DNA of 23,885 nt from contig CAMNMI010000004.1 of the NCBI GenBank assembly GCA_946544555.1, positions 1-23,885 of the forward strand, read 5' to 3'. The notes below the pieces were generated by a model. That model was not told the DNA's origin. It saw only the letters and a list, made by a program, of their open reading frames with translations, and did not search any database. This document shows, one piece after another, positions 1-7,894 of the stretch. The stretch is from an uncultured Rickettsiales bacterium. GTDB lineage: Bacteria; Pseudomonadota; Alphaproteobacteria; Rickettsiales; Deianiraeaceae. How positions within the stretch are numbered: position 1 is the stretch's first letter; the number at the start of each line of letters is the position of its first letter. The position numbers and the translations under genes were made by a program.

Positions 1-957
1 AAAACACACTCTCTTATTCTTAACATCAACATTTCTGCAATAGACAGCATTATTGAGTAAAGCAGTAAATATATCTACATTATCCTTGATGTTCTTAAAA
101 TATTCAACATAATAATCTAAATACTTTGTGGCTACTCCATTAAATCTAATCATAAATTTTTTGAGATGTGAGTGAAAACTATTAATTGTATTCATGTGAT
201 AAACTTTGCTTTGTGGTTTTCCAAACTTTAAAGATTTTAATCTTACGTCATGTAGGTTTCTGTAAGTTCTGTTCCCATCAGTGATTAAAATGCTGTCTTT
301 TACAAGATGTCTTTGTAAGAGCATAACATCATCTTTTTCTAAACCTCCAAATCCTACTGGCTTGACATAACTTGACTTGTTCCTGTCTATTGCTGTTAAT
401 ATGCATATCTTTGTCTTTTTGTCTCCAACATATGAAGTAAAACCACGCTTTCTTGCTTGTCTTTCTTTGACTTTTCTTGCTCCTTTCTGACTTTCTTCAA
501 AAAACGTTTCATCCGCTTCAACAATACCACCGAGTTTGTTGTTATCATCTTTTTGAGTAAGAACTTTTAGAATTTTGTGTCTCCAAAAGAAAGCAGTTTT
601 GATGTTGATTTTCATTGTTTTTGATATGTAAGGAAGTGATTTGCCTTGTGAAAAAAGTTCAATATACTCCTGCCAAACTTCAATGCTTTTGTGTGTGCCT
701 TGAAATATTGTGCCTGTTCTGATTGTGTAGTTTTTCTTGCAAGCATTGCACCTAAATTGCTGATATTTGCCAGCATGCCCATTCTTGCAAATCTTGTTTG
801 AGTTGCAATGTGGACAGTGGTGGTTATTTGATAATTTCAAGTAGATATTCTGTTCGTTTGTTTTATTGTTTTCAAGATTACAAAGCATTATTAATTCTAA
901 TCTCTCTTCTTCTGTCATTTGTTTGATTTGCTCTCTAACTTTTTCAATGTTTGTCAT
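1..957 (-). CDS. IS1595-family (ISXO2-like) transposase, C-terminus beyond window
   Basis: Reading the minus strand from the ATG at 957 gives 319 uninterrupted codons that run off the left edge, so the gene is partial here and shows no internal damage. An N-terminal zinc ribbon is visible (CPHC at residues 48-51, CNAC at 70-73), followed by a DDE-type transposase core: EADETFFEE with Asp149, ITDGNRTY with Asp227, and HMNTINSFHSHLKK, where Asn259 takes the place of the third acidic residue and Lys266 follows it. IS1595 elements are known to include DDNK as well as DDEK variants, so Asn need not mean inactivity. It differs clearly from the IS1595-type protein at 18330-19259, so these are two separate elements. 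I could not identify the right terminal repeat; the first 94-bp repeat lies about 70 bp upstream. Confidence 0.85.
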   Translation of the reverse strand, partial: MTNIEKVREQIKQMTEEERLELIMLCNLENNKTNEQNIYLKLSNNHHCPHCNSNKICKNGHAGKYQQFRCNACKKNYTIRTGTIFQGTHKSIEVWQEYIELFSQGKSLPYISKTMKINIKTAFFWRHKILKVLTQKDDNNKLGGIVEADETFFEESQKGARKVKERQARKRGFTSYVGDKKTKICILTAIDRNKSSYVKPVGFGGLEKDDVMLLQRHLVKDSILITDGNRTYRNLHDVRLKSLKFGKPQSKVYHMNTINSFHSHLKKFMIRFNGVATKYLDYYVEYFKNIKDNVDIFTALLNNAVYCRNVDVKNKRVCF

Positions 958-1027
958 ATTTCTTACAGCTATTTTTTAGTATCTTGTTTTTAATTGTCAA
1001 GAGAAAAATGGAAAAGAGCGTGCGTTT

Positions 1028-1121
1028 GTTGCGCGGCGCGGAGCGCGTTTGCTGGACGAAGTGGAGCGTAGCGGAGCGAGGAGAGTGCAAACGGCGAGGG
1101 CGTGGCCTCGGGCAGCGCAAC
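1028..1121 (+). repeat. 94-bp GC-rich palindromic repeat, copy 1
   Basis: A 94-bp element bounded by GTTGCGC and GCGCAAC, about 70% G+C in AT-rich surroundings. Inside are a second complementary pair (CGTTTGC/GCAAACG) and a CGAGG/CCTCG hairpin, so the transcript could fold into several arms. Two more copies lie at 3952 and 7769, all in the same orientation. This copy sits just upstream of the partial IS1595 transposase. Function unknown. Confidence 0.95.
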
Positions 1122-1210
1122 ATAGATATGATTTTTTTAGTTTTTAATCACAATATAAAAAAAAACACTTTACAAAACTTTTTTTTTTGATAAAATTACC
1201 GTGTTGATTT

Positions 1211-1390
1211 ATGGAGTTTGAACAACAAGCATTTGTTCCTGACGAGCAAACAGCCAAACAGAGAGAAGAACTAAAAAAGATGACGAACAAGAAATCTGCG
1301 GAAATTGACATGAATTATGAAACAAAAGCAATAATGAATGGTTGCATGTTGAATTTAAGCTCCATGGAAAAAAAAGGAAAAGAATTGTAA
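1211..1390 (+). CDS. small hypothetical protein, 59 aa
   Basis: An ATG at 1211 opens 59 codons ending in TAA, 17 nt before the next gene on the same strand. The product is hydrophilic and rich in Lys, Glu and Gln (it starts MEFEQQAFVPDEQTAKQREE), with no membrane segment or signal peptide and probably helical. I do not recognise a family. The ATTT-ATG start context without a Shine-Dalgarno sequence matches nrdD and other genes here, and the short spacing to the next gene suggests a two-gene unit. It could still be a chance ORF, since the evidence is only start context and position. Confidence 0.45.
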   Translation: MEFEQQAFVPDEQTAKQREELKKMTNKKSAEIDMNYETKAIMNGCMLNLSSMEKKGKEL

Positions 1391-1407
1391 CGTTAAAGTA
1401 GAACTAT

Positions 1408-2076
1408 ATGCCACTTTGGTTATTGATTACATTAATTTCTGTTGCTGCGGTTGCCGCGGTTACTGTAATTGGAGCTGTTATTTATAAAGTACACAAAAGT
1501 AATGGTAAAGATACTGGCACAAAGAATAAAGACGGAAAAGAAAATGTAAAAGAAAAGGAGAATGAAAAAGAACAGGAAAAGAGTCAAAGTCAGGAAAAAA
1601 CAAAAGATAATAAACAAGCTGTCGCTCAGGAAACCATAACGGCTATTGTAAATGGAAAGAAAACGGAAATTCCTGTTGAAACTATTAACGGTGTAAGATA
1701 TGCGAAGTTTAAAGGTAAAGTCAATGTTGCACAGGTTCAGGATTTACTTCTTGCACAGCAAAATAATGCAATTGCTGAGTTGAATGTTGTTCAGCAAAAA
1801 AATTTAGATGCAAATCGTGCTTTATTAACTGCAAAGGAAAATGCAGAGAAAAGTAATAGTGATTTAGAAAAACAAAAAAAAGAAGTTGATGATATGGCAC
1901 AATTATCAGGTTTGTCACAAAAGATTACAGCTCTTGTAAATTCTTTACCAAATTCTGTTGAAATACCTACTGGCAAGTTACCAGAGAATGGTGCTAAGGA
2001 AGTTAAAAAGGGACCAGCAGAACTTAACACGGAAGTAATTAACAAGAAGAAAAAAGAAGAAGGTTTGTCTAAATAA
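1408..2076 (+). CDS. single-pass membrane protein with Lys/Glu linker and coiled coil
   Basis: The 222-residue product has one N-terminal transmembrane segment (about residues 3-26, LLITLISVAAVAAVTVIGAV). A very charged low-complexity linker rich in Lys, Glu and Gln follows (about 30-72). Next comes a short folded-looking stretch (TAIVNGKKTEIPVETING) and then a heptad-like segment, about 105-165, that probably forms a coiled coil. The C-terminus is Lys/Glu-rich. Bias toward charged residues after a membrane anchor suggests a large soluble domain outside the membrane. I recognise no family. It follows the 59-aa ORF on the same strand and ends 8 nt from the stop of virD4 on the other strand. 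There is no evident ribosome-binding site at the ATG. Confidence 0.8.
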   Translation: MPLWLLITLISVAAVAAVTVIGAVIYKVHKSNGKDTGTKNKDGKENVKEKENEKEQEKSQSQEKTKDNKQAVAQETITAIVNGKKTEIPVETINGVRYAKFKGKVNVAQVQDLLLAQQNNAIAELNVVQQKNLDANRALLTAKENAEKSNSDLEKQKKEVDDMAQLSGLSQKITALVNSLPNSVEIPTGKLPENGAKEVKKGPAELNTEVINKKKKEEGLSK

Positions 2077-2084
2077 TTTTCCAG

Positions 2085-3893
2085 CTATTTCTTCTTCTTA
2101 TCCTTCTTTGGGCTTTCGTTTTTCTTGACGATTGGCTCTTGGTGTGGAAGAGGGGTGAACGGCATTCTTACTCTGGCAGACATCCACTTGACTTTATACC
2201 AGAAAATCTTTTTTGTCCTGATTGGTGGATTTGCCTCAATCAGAATTATTTCATTATCACGTGGCAGATTAATAACCTCCTGAGGCATGAGGAGCGCTCT
2301 CTGAGATTGGCTAATGCTGACTGAACCACCATTTCCGTTAATATTAAACCACTTGTTGCGGCTTCCGCTGGTGGTCTCAACTGTCTGATTTCCAATAAGT
2401 TCACTGATAAGACGAGCCGTCTCCACATTGTTAGCTGCAAATGTAATACGATATGTTGAGTTTGACAAGAATGAGTTCATTCCAGTGTCCTCGTATGTTC
2501 CCTTCAACTGCTGGGTATCCTGCACAATGAGGAACAGCTTCACGTGATAACCACGGAAATATGCGATACCTGCAAGGAATTGTTCAAGCTTGCCGACAGT
2601 AGGGAACTCGTCCATGAGGAACAGCACGCCGACTTTCTCCTCTTTTGTAGGCATGTGCTGGGACATAAATGCCGTGGCCTGCTGATAAACCATGCACATG
2701 AGCGGTTTCAAACGCTGGATGTTATCAGGTGTCAGACCGATGAATACGGTTGTTGGAATTTCCTTCATTTTTGTGAAGTTGAAATCACTTTTTGCTGTGG
2801 TGGCGTCAATGATAGGGTTACCCCAAAGTTCAAGTCCTGAATTCAGTGTTGATACCACTCCCGAGCGCTCCTTATCAGCTTTTTGCAGGAACGCGGCCAA
2901 GTTCATGTAGCCAATAGGGTGGATTGTGTCGCCGTATGTGTCAAGTCCTACTGCGACAAGATATGCGAAGTCATCGCTACGAATTGTTCTGACGACCTCA
3001 CCAAATGTCTTTGGTTTTGCAGGGTCGGCGAGAAGATATAGAATAATTCCAACCAGCAGTGTGCGCGCCTCGTTTGTCCAGAACTCCTGCTTTGGAAGAA
3101 GAATGTTTGCCAACTTTTGCACGTCATCCACCATCTGTCCTGGTTTGTTTGAAATCCATTCCATTGGGTTATAACAGTGGCTTGTTCCGTTGACATCTGC
3201 CGGTACCCAACAGAATACCTTTTGTTTCAGGAATGTCTCTCTCCAACCAGCAGAGGTTTCAAAGTTTTCAAGCTTAATGTCATGGCAAATCAAACTCTCC
3301 TCCCAGAAGACGCAGTTTGGTATAGCAAATCCGACACCTTTTCCTGAACCTGTTGGTGCAAACAGCAATGTGTGCTGGTAATCATGGATATCCGTGATGA
3401 GAAATTTGTTCTTTTTGTAAGGATGTTGCCCCATGAGAAGCCCGCGTGTGCTCTCCATTCCTGCCTTACCAACCTCTTTTTTGTCTGCCCAGTGAGCATC
3501 ACCATGCACGGAGGCATCTTTTTTGTAGGGCACAAACTCCATTATTTTCTTTCTAAAAATGAGAAATAAAGTTCCGACAACCACTATCGGCAAGACAATC
3601 AGTGTTCCGGTAGCTTTGATGAGGAAAAAGTTGTAATCTTGAAACCCAATCACCCCAACATTTGCATGGAAAAGTTTGAGATAATACTGTGCTGTTTTGA
3701 TTGCAAGCGGAATTTGTTGCTCTATTTTCAACGACAGAAGATTTGTCAACTGGCTTGTGCCCTCTATTGTTATGATTGCGACCATTATGCAGGCATAGTA
3801 AATCAGTCCGATTATTGTGCCGTAGAGTGAGGTTAGGGTTATGATATTCTTCGTCCGCCGCATTTTAGCATTTGGATCGTAGACCTTTACCAT
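2085..3893 (-). CDS. virD4: type IV secretion/conjugation coupling ATPase, VirD4/TraG family
   Basis: In this family a hexameric inner-membrane ATPase recruits protein or DNA-protein substrates to a type IV secretion channel. The 602-aa product has two N-terminal membrane segments (about residues 20-44 and 93-113), Walker A APTGSGKG at 179-186, Walker B LFLMDEF at 424-430, and the downstream QDTQQLKGTY segment (458-467) typical of the family. Length fits VirD4 (roughly 600-650). The C-terminus is a poly-lysine tail. The start is an ATG at 3893 with no obvious Shine-Dalgarno sequence. No other VirB/Tra gene lies in the window, so the coupling protein is apart from the channel genes, an arrangement also seen in Rickettsiales-type scattered vir loci. 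It is convergent with the 1408-2076 gene, with an 8-nt gap. Confidence 0.93.
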   Translation of the reverse strand: MVKVYDPNAKMRRTKNIITLTSLYGTIIGLIYYACIMVAIITIEGTSQLTNLLSLKIEQQIPLAIKTAQYYLKLFHANVGVIGFQDYNFFLIKATGTLIVLPIVVVGTLFLIFRKKIMEFVPYKKDASVHGDAHWADKKEVGKAGMESTRGLLMGQHPYKKNKFLITDIHDYQHTLLFAPTGSGKGVGFAIPNCVFWEESLICHDIKLENFETSAGWRETFLKQKVFCWVPADVNGTSHCYNPMEWISNKPGQMVDDVQKLANILLPKQEFWTNEARTLLVGIILYLLADPAKPKTFGEVVRTIRSDDFAYLVAVGLDTYGDTIHPIGYMNLAAFLQKADKERSGVVSTLNSGLELWGNPIIDATTAKSDFNFTKMKEIPTTVFIGLTPDNIQRLKPLMCMVYQQATAFMSQHMPTKEEKVGVLFLMDEFPTVGKLEQFLAGIAYFRGYHVKLFLIVQDTQQLKGTYEDTGMNSFLSNSTYRITFAANNVETARLISELIGNQTVETTSGSRNKWFNINGNGGSVSISQSQRALLMPQEVINLPRDNEIILIEANPPIRTKKIFWYKVKWMSARVRMPFTPLPHQEPIVKKNESPKKDKKKK

Positions 3894-3951
3894 AACAACT
3901 CAAATAGGTAGTTGGTGGTTAGAAGTGGAAATATAAAATGCAAATGGTTTT

Positions 3952-4045
3952 GTTGCGCGGCGCGGAGCGCGTTTGCTGGACGAAGTGGAGCGTAGCGGAA
4001 CGAGGAGATTGCAAACGGCGAGGGCGTGGCCTCGGGCAGCGCAAC
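3952..4045 (+). repeat. 94-bp GC-rich palindromic repeat, copy 2
   Basis: Same length and ends as copy 1, with two substitutions, both in the segment between the inner stem halves (GCGGAACG for GCGGAGCG, GAGATTGC for GAGAGTGC). The paired stem segments are unchanged. It lies between the start of virD4, which is transcribed away from it, and the tRNA-Ser promoter, so it is outside both transcripts unless they are longer than expected. Confidence 0.95.
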
Positions 4046-4062
4046 AATTTACGAAATCTTGC

Positions 4063-4090
4063 TTGAAAATAATATTTCCAAAATTATAAG
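4063..4090 (+). promoter_or_regulatory. sigma70-type promoter for tRNA-Ser
   Basis: TTGAAA (4063-4068) and TATAAG (4085-4090) are separated by 16 nt and end 9 nt before the mature tRNA 5' end, where a -10 element is expected. It is seen by inspection only. Confidence 0.6.
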
Positions 4091-4099
4091 CAGTCATCC

Positions 4100-4190
4100 G
4101 GACAGGTGGTCGAGTGGTTTAAGGCACTGGTCTCGAAAACCGGCGTATGGTTTTTCCGTACCGAGGGTTCGAATCCCTCTCTGTCCGCCA
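4100..4190 (+). tRNA. tRNA-Ser (anticodon CGA)
   Basis: The sequence folds as a class II tRNA. The acceptor GGACAGG pairs with TCTGTCC. The anticodon stem CTGGT/ACCGG encloses the loop CTCGAAA, giving anticodon CGA, which reads UCG serine codons. A long variable arm is present (GTATGGTTTTTCCGTACC region), and the T arm GAGGG-TTCGAAT-CCCTC is perfect. The 3' CCA is encoded, unlike the other two tRNAs in the window. Confidence 0.95.
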
Positions 4191-4459
4191 GTTTATTAAT
4201 TTATTTGCACTCTCTTAAAAAAGTTATGTTGTATTTATTTTTTTTGTATTTTTAAAATTATTGATGTCTTGTTTTAATTTTTTTAAAATTGAGCATTATT
4301 ACACTTTTTAATATGTCAATCTCGTGTCAAGAAAAATATTTTAATTTTTTTTCATCCGCTAAAATAGAGGGCAAAGTCGGCATTTTTCACTATTTTCGTG
4401 GTTTCATTTGCATTTGACATTTATATTTTCATTTGTCATTCTGACACCCCACTTGATTT
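4191..4459 (+). other. AT-rich intergenic leader upstream of nrdD
   Basis: This 269-nt gene-free stretch is strongly A/T-rich. It holds a TTGACA at 4414-4419 but no convincing -10 at the right distance (best is CATTCT), and I see no clear NrdR or FNR box. It must carry the nrdDG promoter, but its exact position is not resolved by eye. Confidence 0.4.
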
Positions 4460-6328
4460 ATGGAACAGACAAACGGTAAAAAAAACAAGTTCTTTGTAAA
4501 ACTAACTGACAAACAACTGGAACTAAAAAAAGAGTTTATTAAAAACTATGCGAGCAAAAGCAACAATGCTGCGGATGGTTCAAGCTTTGATGCTAATGCA
4601 AATATAACAAACAAAAACATGCACACAATGGAATATGAAATCCACAAGGACATCAATATCCAGATTAACCGTGCACTGATTTGCGACAAAATCACCGAGC
4701 TCTACGGTGAGGACTTGGCAAAGGAATATATTCGTCAGATTGAGGAGCACGAGATTTACATCCACGATGAGACAAGTTTAAAGCCATATTGCACAAGCAT
4801 TACGATGTATCCATTTTTGTTGAACGGTTTGAAGACATTGGGCGGCGGTTCGGTGGCACCAAAGCACTTGGCAAGCTTCTGCGGAGGTTTTATTAACCTC
4901 ATGTTAGCTGTATCAAGTCAGTTTGCAGGGGCAGTTGCAACGGTAGAATTTTTGATGTATTTTGACTACTTTGCAAAGAAAACTTATGGCGAGAACTACT
5001 TGGAGACAAATACAAAAGACATAGATGCTCACTTGCAACATGTTGTCTACACAATCAACCAGCCATCTGTTTCAAGAGGTTATCAGTCAATTTTCTGGAA
5101 CATTTCAATCTATGACAGACCATATTTTGAGGCAATGTTTGGCGACTTTGCATTCCCTGATTGGTCAAGACCAAGCTATGAGAGCTTAAACAAACTTCAA
5201 AAACACTTCATGAAATGGTTCAACAAAGAGCGTTGCAGCGCCCTGTTGACATATCCAGTAATTACCGCTGCATGTCTGACGAAAAATGGCGAGCTTGTTG
5301 ACAAAAACTTTGAGGACTTTATAACCGAAGAATATGCGGAAGGAAATGGTTTCTTTACCTTCATGAGCGACAATGCATGTGCGCTATCAAGCTGCTGTCG
5401 TTTGAAAAATAACATTGAAGATCAGAGAAAAGAGTTCAGCTACACACTTGGCGCCGGTGGAGTGTCAACCGGTTCGTTGAATGTGATAACAATTAACCTT
5501 AACCGCGCGGTTCAAAAGGGATTGGATATTCGTGAAATGGTGCAGAAAATCCACAAATATCAAATCGCAACGCGCAAACTCATGGAGCAATACCTTGCGG
5601 CCGGCTTGATGCCTGTCTATGATGCAGGATATATCACGATGGACAGACAATATTTGACTATTGGTATCAATGGAATGGTTGAAGCAGCTGAAAGTAAAGG
5701 TTTGGATATTAGCTTGAACGAAGATTACATGTCATTTGTTGAGAACATTTTAAAGACAATCAGCGATGAGAACAAAAAAGCCACAATAGAGACGGGTTAT
5801 AAGTTTAACACGGAGTTTGTACCAGCTGAAAACTTGGGCGTCAAGAATGCGCGCTGGGATAAAGAAGATGGATTAAAGTCAGAACGCGATTGCTACAACT
5901 CATATCTCTACAAGGTGGAAGATGAAGATATTTCAATACTGGATAAGTTCCAAATGCACGGCAAACGGTTTATGCAATATCTTGATGGAGGATCTGCATA
6001 TCACTGTAATTTGTCAGAATACCCAACACAAGAGGGTTTCAAGAAGCTGTTAAAAGTTGCCGCCACAGAAGGATGTGAATATTTCTGCTTCAACATTCTT
6101 GTGACGTGCTGCAATAGTTGTGGATATATTGACAAACATACACTAAATGAGTGCTCGCAGTGTCATTCTGAAAATGTTGAACATGCGACAAGAATTATTG
6201 GTTATTTAAAAACAATTTCTTCATGGAGCAAAGAGCGCCGCGAAGAACACGCAAGGCGTGCCTATTCACCACAGAAAAATGCAGTTGGTGTAATTAAAGT
6301 CCAGAAGTTGTGCAAAGAGGAATGTTAA
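4460..6328 (+). CDS. nrdD: anaerobic (class III) ribonucleoside-triphosphate reductase
   Basis: NrdD is a glycyl-radical enzyme that reduces ribonucleotides to deoxyribonucleotides without oxygen. The 622-aa product carries the C-terminal zinc site (CNSC at 551-554, CSQC at 565-568) and then the radical motif RIIGY with Gly581, the residue activated by NrdG. A candidate active-site finger loop contains ALSSCCRL. It is shorter than E. coli NrdD (712 aa), and the missing part is the N-terminal ATP-cone, so dATP feedback inhibition through that domain should be absent. nrdG follows with a 1-nt gap, making a clear operon. No class I or II reductase is visible in the window. The ATG is preceded by TTGATTT and no Shine-Dalgarno sequence. 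Confidence 0.96.
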   Translation: MEQTNGKKNKFFVKLTDKQLELKKEFIKNYASKSNNAADGSSFDANANITNKNMHTMEYEIHKDINIQINRALICDKITELYGEDLAKEYIRQIEEHEIYIHDETSLKPYCTSITMYPFLLNGLKTLGGGSVAPKHLASFCGGFINLMLAVSSQFAGAVATVEFLMYFDYFAKKTYGENYLETNTKDIDAHLQHVVYTINQPSVSRGYQSIFWNISIYDRPYFEAMFGDFAFPDWSRPSYESLNKLQKHFMKWFNKERCSALLTYPVITAACLTKNGELVDKNFEDFITEEYAEGNGFFTFMSDNACALSSCCRLKNNIEDQRKEFSYTLGAGGVSTGSLNVITINLNRAVQKGLDIREMVQKIHKYQIATRKLMEQYLAAGLMPVYDAGYITMDRQYLTIGINGMVEAAESKGLDISLNEDYMSFVENILKTISDENKKATIETGYKFNTEFVPAENLGVKNARWDKEDGLKSERDCYNSYLYKVEDEDISILDKFQMHGKRFMQYLDGGSAYHCNLSEYPTQEGFKKLLKVAATEGCEYFCFNILVTCCNSCGYIDKHTLNECSQCHSENVEHATRIIGYLKTISSWSKERREEHARRAYSPQKNAVGVIKVQKLCKEEC

Positions 6329-6329
6329 T

Positions 6330-6794
6330 ATGAGTGAGGAAGGTTCGCATATTTTCAAACCTCTGGAAGGAAACGTTTTGTATTTCTCATCCGCGTTTAT
6401 AACCACTCACGATGTACCTGATGAAATAGCTTTGGCCATATCTCTGTCTGGCTGTCCGCTGCATTGCAAGGGCTGCCACAGTGCTTTCACATGGGATCCA
6501 AAATTTGGCGAGGAGCTCACCAATGATAAATTCACATCCTTACTTGACCGCAACAAATATGCCTCGTGCGTGCTATTTTACGGTGGCGAATGGAAGATTG
6601 AACGCCTGTTGGAACTAATTGACATCACGATAAAAAGAGGATTAAAAACCTGTCTCTACACCGGCCTTGAACTTGATGCGGTTGACAAACGCCTACTGGA
6701 TGTTCTGAACTACATCAAAGTTGGGCCATATATTGCAGAGCTTGGTGGTCTCGCCAGCCCAACGACAAATCAGAGGTTTTATAAGATAAAGTGA
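6330..6794 (+). CDS. nrdG: anaerobic ribonucleotide reductase activating protein (radical SAM)
   Basis: NrdG uses a 4Fe-4S cluster and S-adenosylmethionine to create the glycyl radical on NrdD. The 154-aa length is typical of this short radical SAM activase. The cluster motif CX3CX2C is seen as CPLHCKGC (Cys42, Cys46, Cys49), and FYGGEW is the SAM-binding Gly-Gly region. It starts 1 nt after the nrdD stop and has one of the few recognisable ribosome-binding sites in the window (AGAGGA inside the end of nrdD), which suits translational coupling. Its stop codon directly abuts the stop of the convergent 78-aa ORF. Confidence 0.95.
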   Translation: MSEEGSHIFKPLEGNVLYFSSAFITTHDVPDEIALAISLSGCPLHCKGCHSAFTWDPKFGEELTNDKFTSLLDRNKYASCVLFYGGEWKIERLLELIDITIKRGLKTCLYTGLELDAVDKRLLDVLNYIKVGPYIAELGGLASPTTNQRFYKIK

Positions 6795-7031
6795 TTATTT
6801 TTGTTTTTCAGTTCCCTTATTACTTATTTTCTTGTTAATTTTACTTTTCTTGTTTTTGCAAACCTTCTTTTCCTTAAAATCTGACTTTAGAAGTCTCCTT
6901 TTTAAACCAGTAGTATCAACATAATGTTGCAATTCTTCTGGTTTTAGAGTTAAAACTCCATAGGTTGGGCGTTTCCTCTTTTTTTCTAACATTTGGATAT
7001 TTTCACCATTAATATTGTTGTTGCCTTCCAT
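6795..7031 (-). CDS. small basic hypothetical protein, 78 aa
   Basis: An ORF from the ATG at 7031, 50 nt downstream of mraZ on the same strand. The product has a more ordered middle (RKRPTYGVLTLKPEELQHYV) and a very lysine-rich C-terminal third (KKVCKNKKSKINKKISNK). No membrane segment or signal peptide is visible. I do not recognise it. The basic tail would suit nucleic-acid or ribosome binding, but that is a guess. It abuts nrdG tail to tail with no gap, as several real gene pairs here do, which favours it being genuine. It may be cotranscribed with mraZ. Confidence 0.5.
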   Translation of the reverse strand: MEGNNNINGENIQMLEKKRKRPTYGVLTLKPEELQHYVDTTGLKRRLLKSDFKEKKVCKNKKSKINKKISNKGTEKQK

Positions 7032-7081
7032 AAATAAACTATAAAAACATTAAAGTTTATCAAAAGATAACAAAAAAGCAA

Positions 7082-7528
7082 CTACCACTTAATCAACTTT
7101 GCATTCTGAACTGCAAACTCGCGGCACTTTTGAGCGTATTCAGCATAGTCATCAGGGTTCCAGATTTCAAATGTCTTGCCCTTGCCAACGAACAGCGCCA
7201 TATCCTTCACACCCGCATATTGAGTATATTGCTTTGGCACATTGATGCGACCGTCCTTGTCAATATCCAGTGCAACACTGTCGGAGAAAATTGCTGTCGT
7301 GAATGCGTCCTTCTCTGGTGAAAATGGGTCAAAGCTATCCATCGCATTCTGCAAGCGCATGATGTATGACTGCGTGCAACCTTCCAGACACTTTTTTGAC
7401 AGTGATTTGTATACCACCACGCCTCCTTCGTCCTCTTTTGTAATGATGTCGCGGAAGCTCGCAGGCATGGATACACGCCCCTTCGCGTCAATCTTATTAC
7501 TGTATGTAGACAAAAAAAGCCCACTCAT
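7082..7528 (-). CDS. mraZ: transcriptional regulator MraZ
   Basis: MraZ is an AbrB-like DNA-binding protein that forms rings and controls the division/cell-wall (dcw) cluster in many bacteria. The 148-aa product contains the two characteristic repeats: DAKGRVSMPASFR near residue 15 and DKDGRINVPKQY near residue 90. Length fits the family. MraZ is normally followed by rsmH, ftsL and ftsI, but here only the 78-aa ORF and convergent nrdG follow, so the gene has been separated from its usual partners. Upstream, three direct TGGAA/TGGGA repeats at 10-bp spacing look like its own binding sites, suggesting retained autoregulation. The leader is rich in hairpins. Confidence 0.93.
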   Translation of the reverse strand: MSGLFLSTYSNKIDAKGRVSMPASFRDIITKEDEGGVVVYKSLSKKCLEGCTQSYIMRLQNAMDSFDPFSPEKDAFTTAIFSDSVALDIDKDGRINVPKQYTQYAGVKDMALFVGKGKTFEIWNPDDYAEYAQKCREFAVQNAKLIKW

Positions 7529-7541
7529 ACTACTTCACAAT

Positions 7542-7658
7542 GGCCATAGGCCAAACAGCTTGTCCGCTCAAACGAACAACCAAAATAACTCGCCAACCGA
7601 AATTGGCATGCCCCTGGGGGCTCAAAAAACAGCTCCATATAGAAACTATATGGTTTTT
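7542..7658 (-). promoter_or_regulatory. hairpin-rich leader upstream of mraZ
   Basis: Four short perfect inverted repeats lie in a row: GGCCATAGGCC (7542-7552), GCCAA/TTGGC (7592-7607), GCCCC/GGGGC (7610-7621), and CCATATAG/CTATATGG with a 3-nt loop (7635-7653). The last is flanked by T-runs on both strands. As mraZ 5' leader it could act as attenuator or stabiliser; equally, the last hairpin plus TTTTT at 7654-7658 could end plus-strand transcription. Function is inferred only. Confidence 0.45.
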
Positions 7659-7701
7659 AAAACAACTTTTTTGGACTTTCACCAAAATCTATTCCACAAA
7701 A

Positions 7702-7726
7702 TGGAATTCTATGGAATTTTATGGGA
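7702..7726 (+). promoter_or_regulatory. candidate MraZ operator: TGGAA-N5-TGGAA-N5-TGGGA
   Basis: Three direct pentamers at 7702, 7712 and 7722 keep an exact 10-bp period, and an inverted TTCCA at 7692 adds a fourth with the same 5-nt spacing. E. coli MraZ is known to bind TGGGA direct repeats separated by 5 nt. The array lies 174-198 bp upstream of the mraZ start, with the repeats reading on the opposite strand from the gene. Confidence 0.6.
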
Positions 7727-7768
7727 TTATTATTTTTATTGTCAAGAATTATTTTATTAACTAAATTT

Positions 7769-7862
7769 GTTGCGCGGCGCGGAGCGCGTTTGCTGGACGA
7801 AGTGGAGCGTAGCGGAGCGAGGAGAGTGCAAACGGCGAGGGCGTGGCCTCGGGCGGCGCAAC
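7769..7862 (+). repeat. 94-bp GC-rich palindromic repeat, copy 3
   Basis: Identical to copy 1 except for one base near the right end (GGGCGGCGCAAC for GGGCAGCGCAAC). It lies beyond the mraZ upstream region and before the 3' side of tRNA-Thr. Confidence 0.95.
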
Positions 7863-7894
7863 ATAAAAAACAGCCCCACTTTCTCAGGCAATAC

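Noticed and set aside
951..1190. Plus-strand ORF of 79 codons
   Set aside because: It overlaps the transposase start and runs through the 94-bp repeat; its composition is what the GC-rich repeat would give in any frame.
3900..4097. Minus-strand ORF of 65 codons reading through repeat copy 2
   Set aside because: The open frame comes from the repeat itself, with no start signal or family match; reported only as a property of the repeat.
1028..7862. CRISPR array
   Set aside because: The 94-bp copies are kilobases apart, with no regular spacers and no cas genes.
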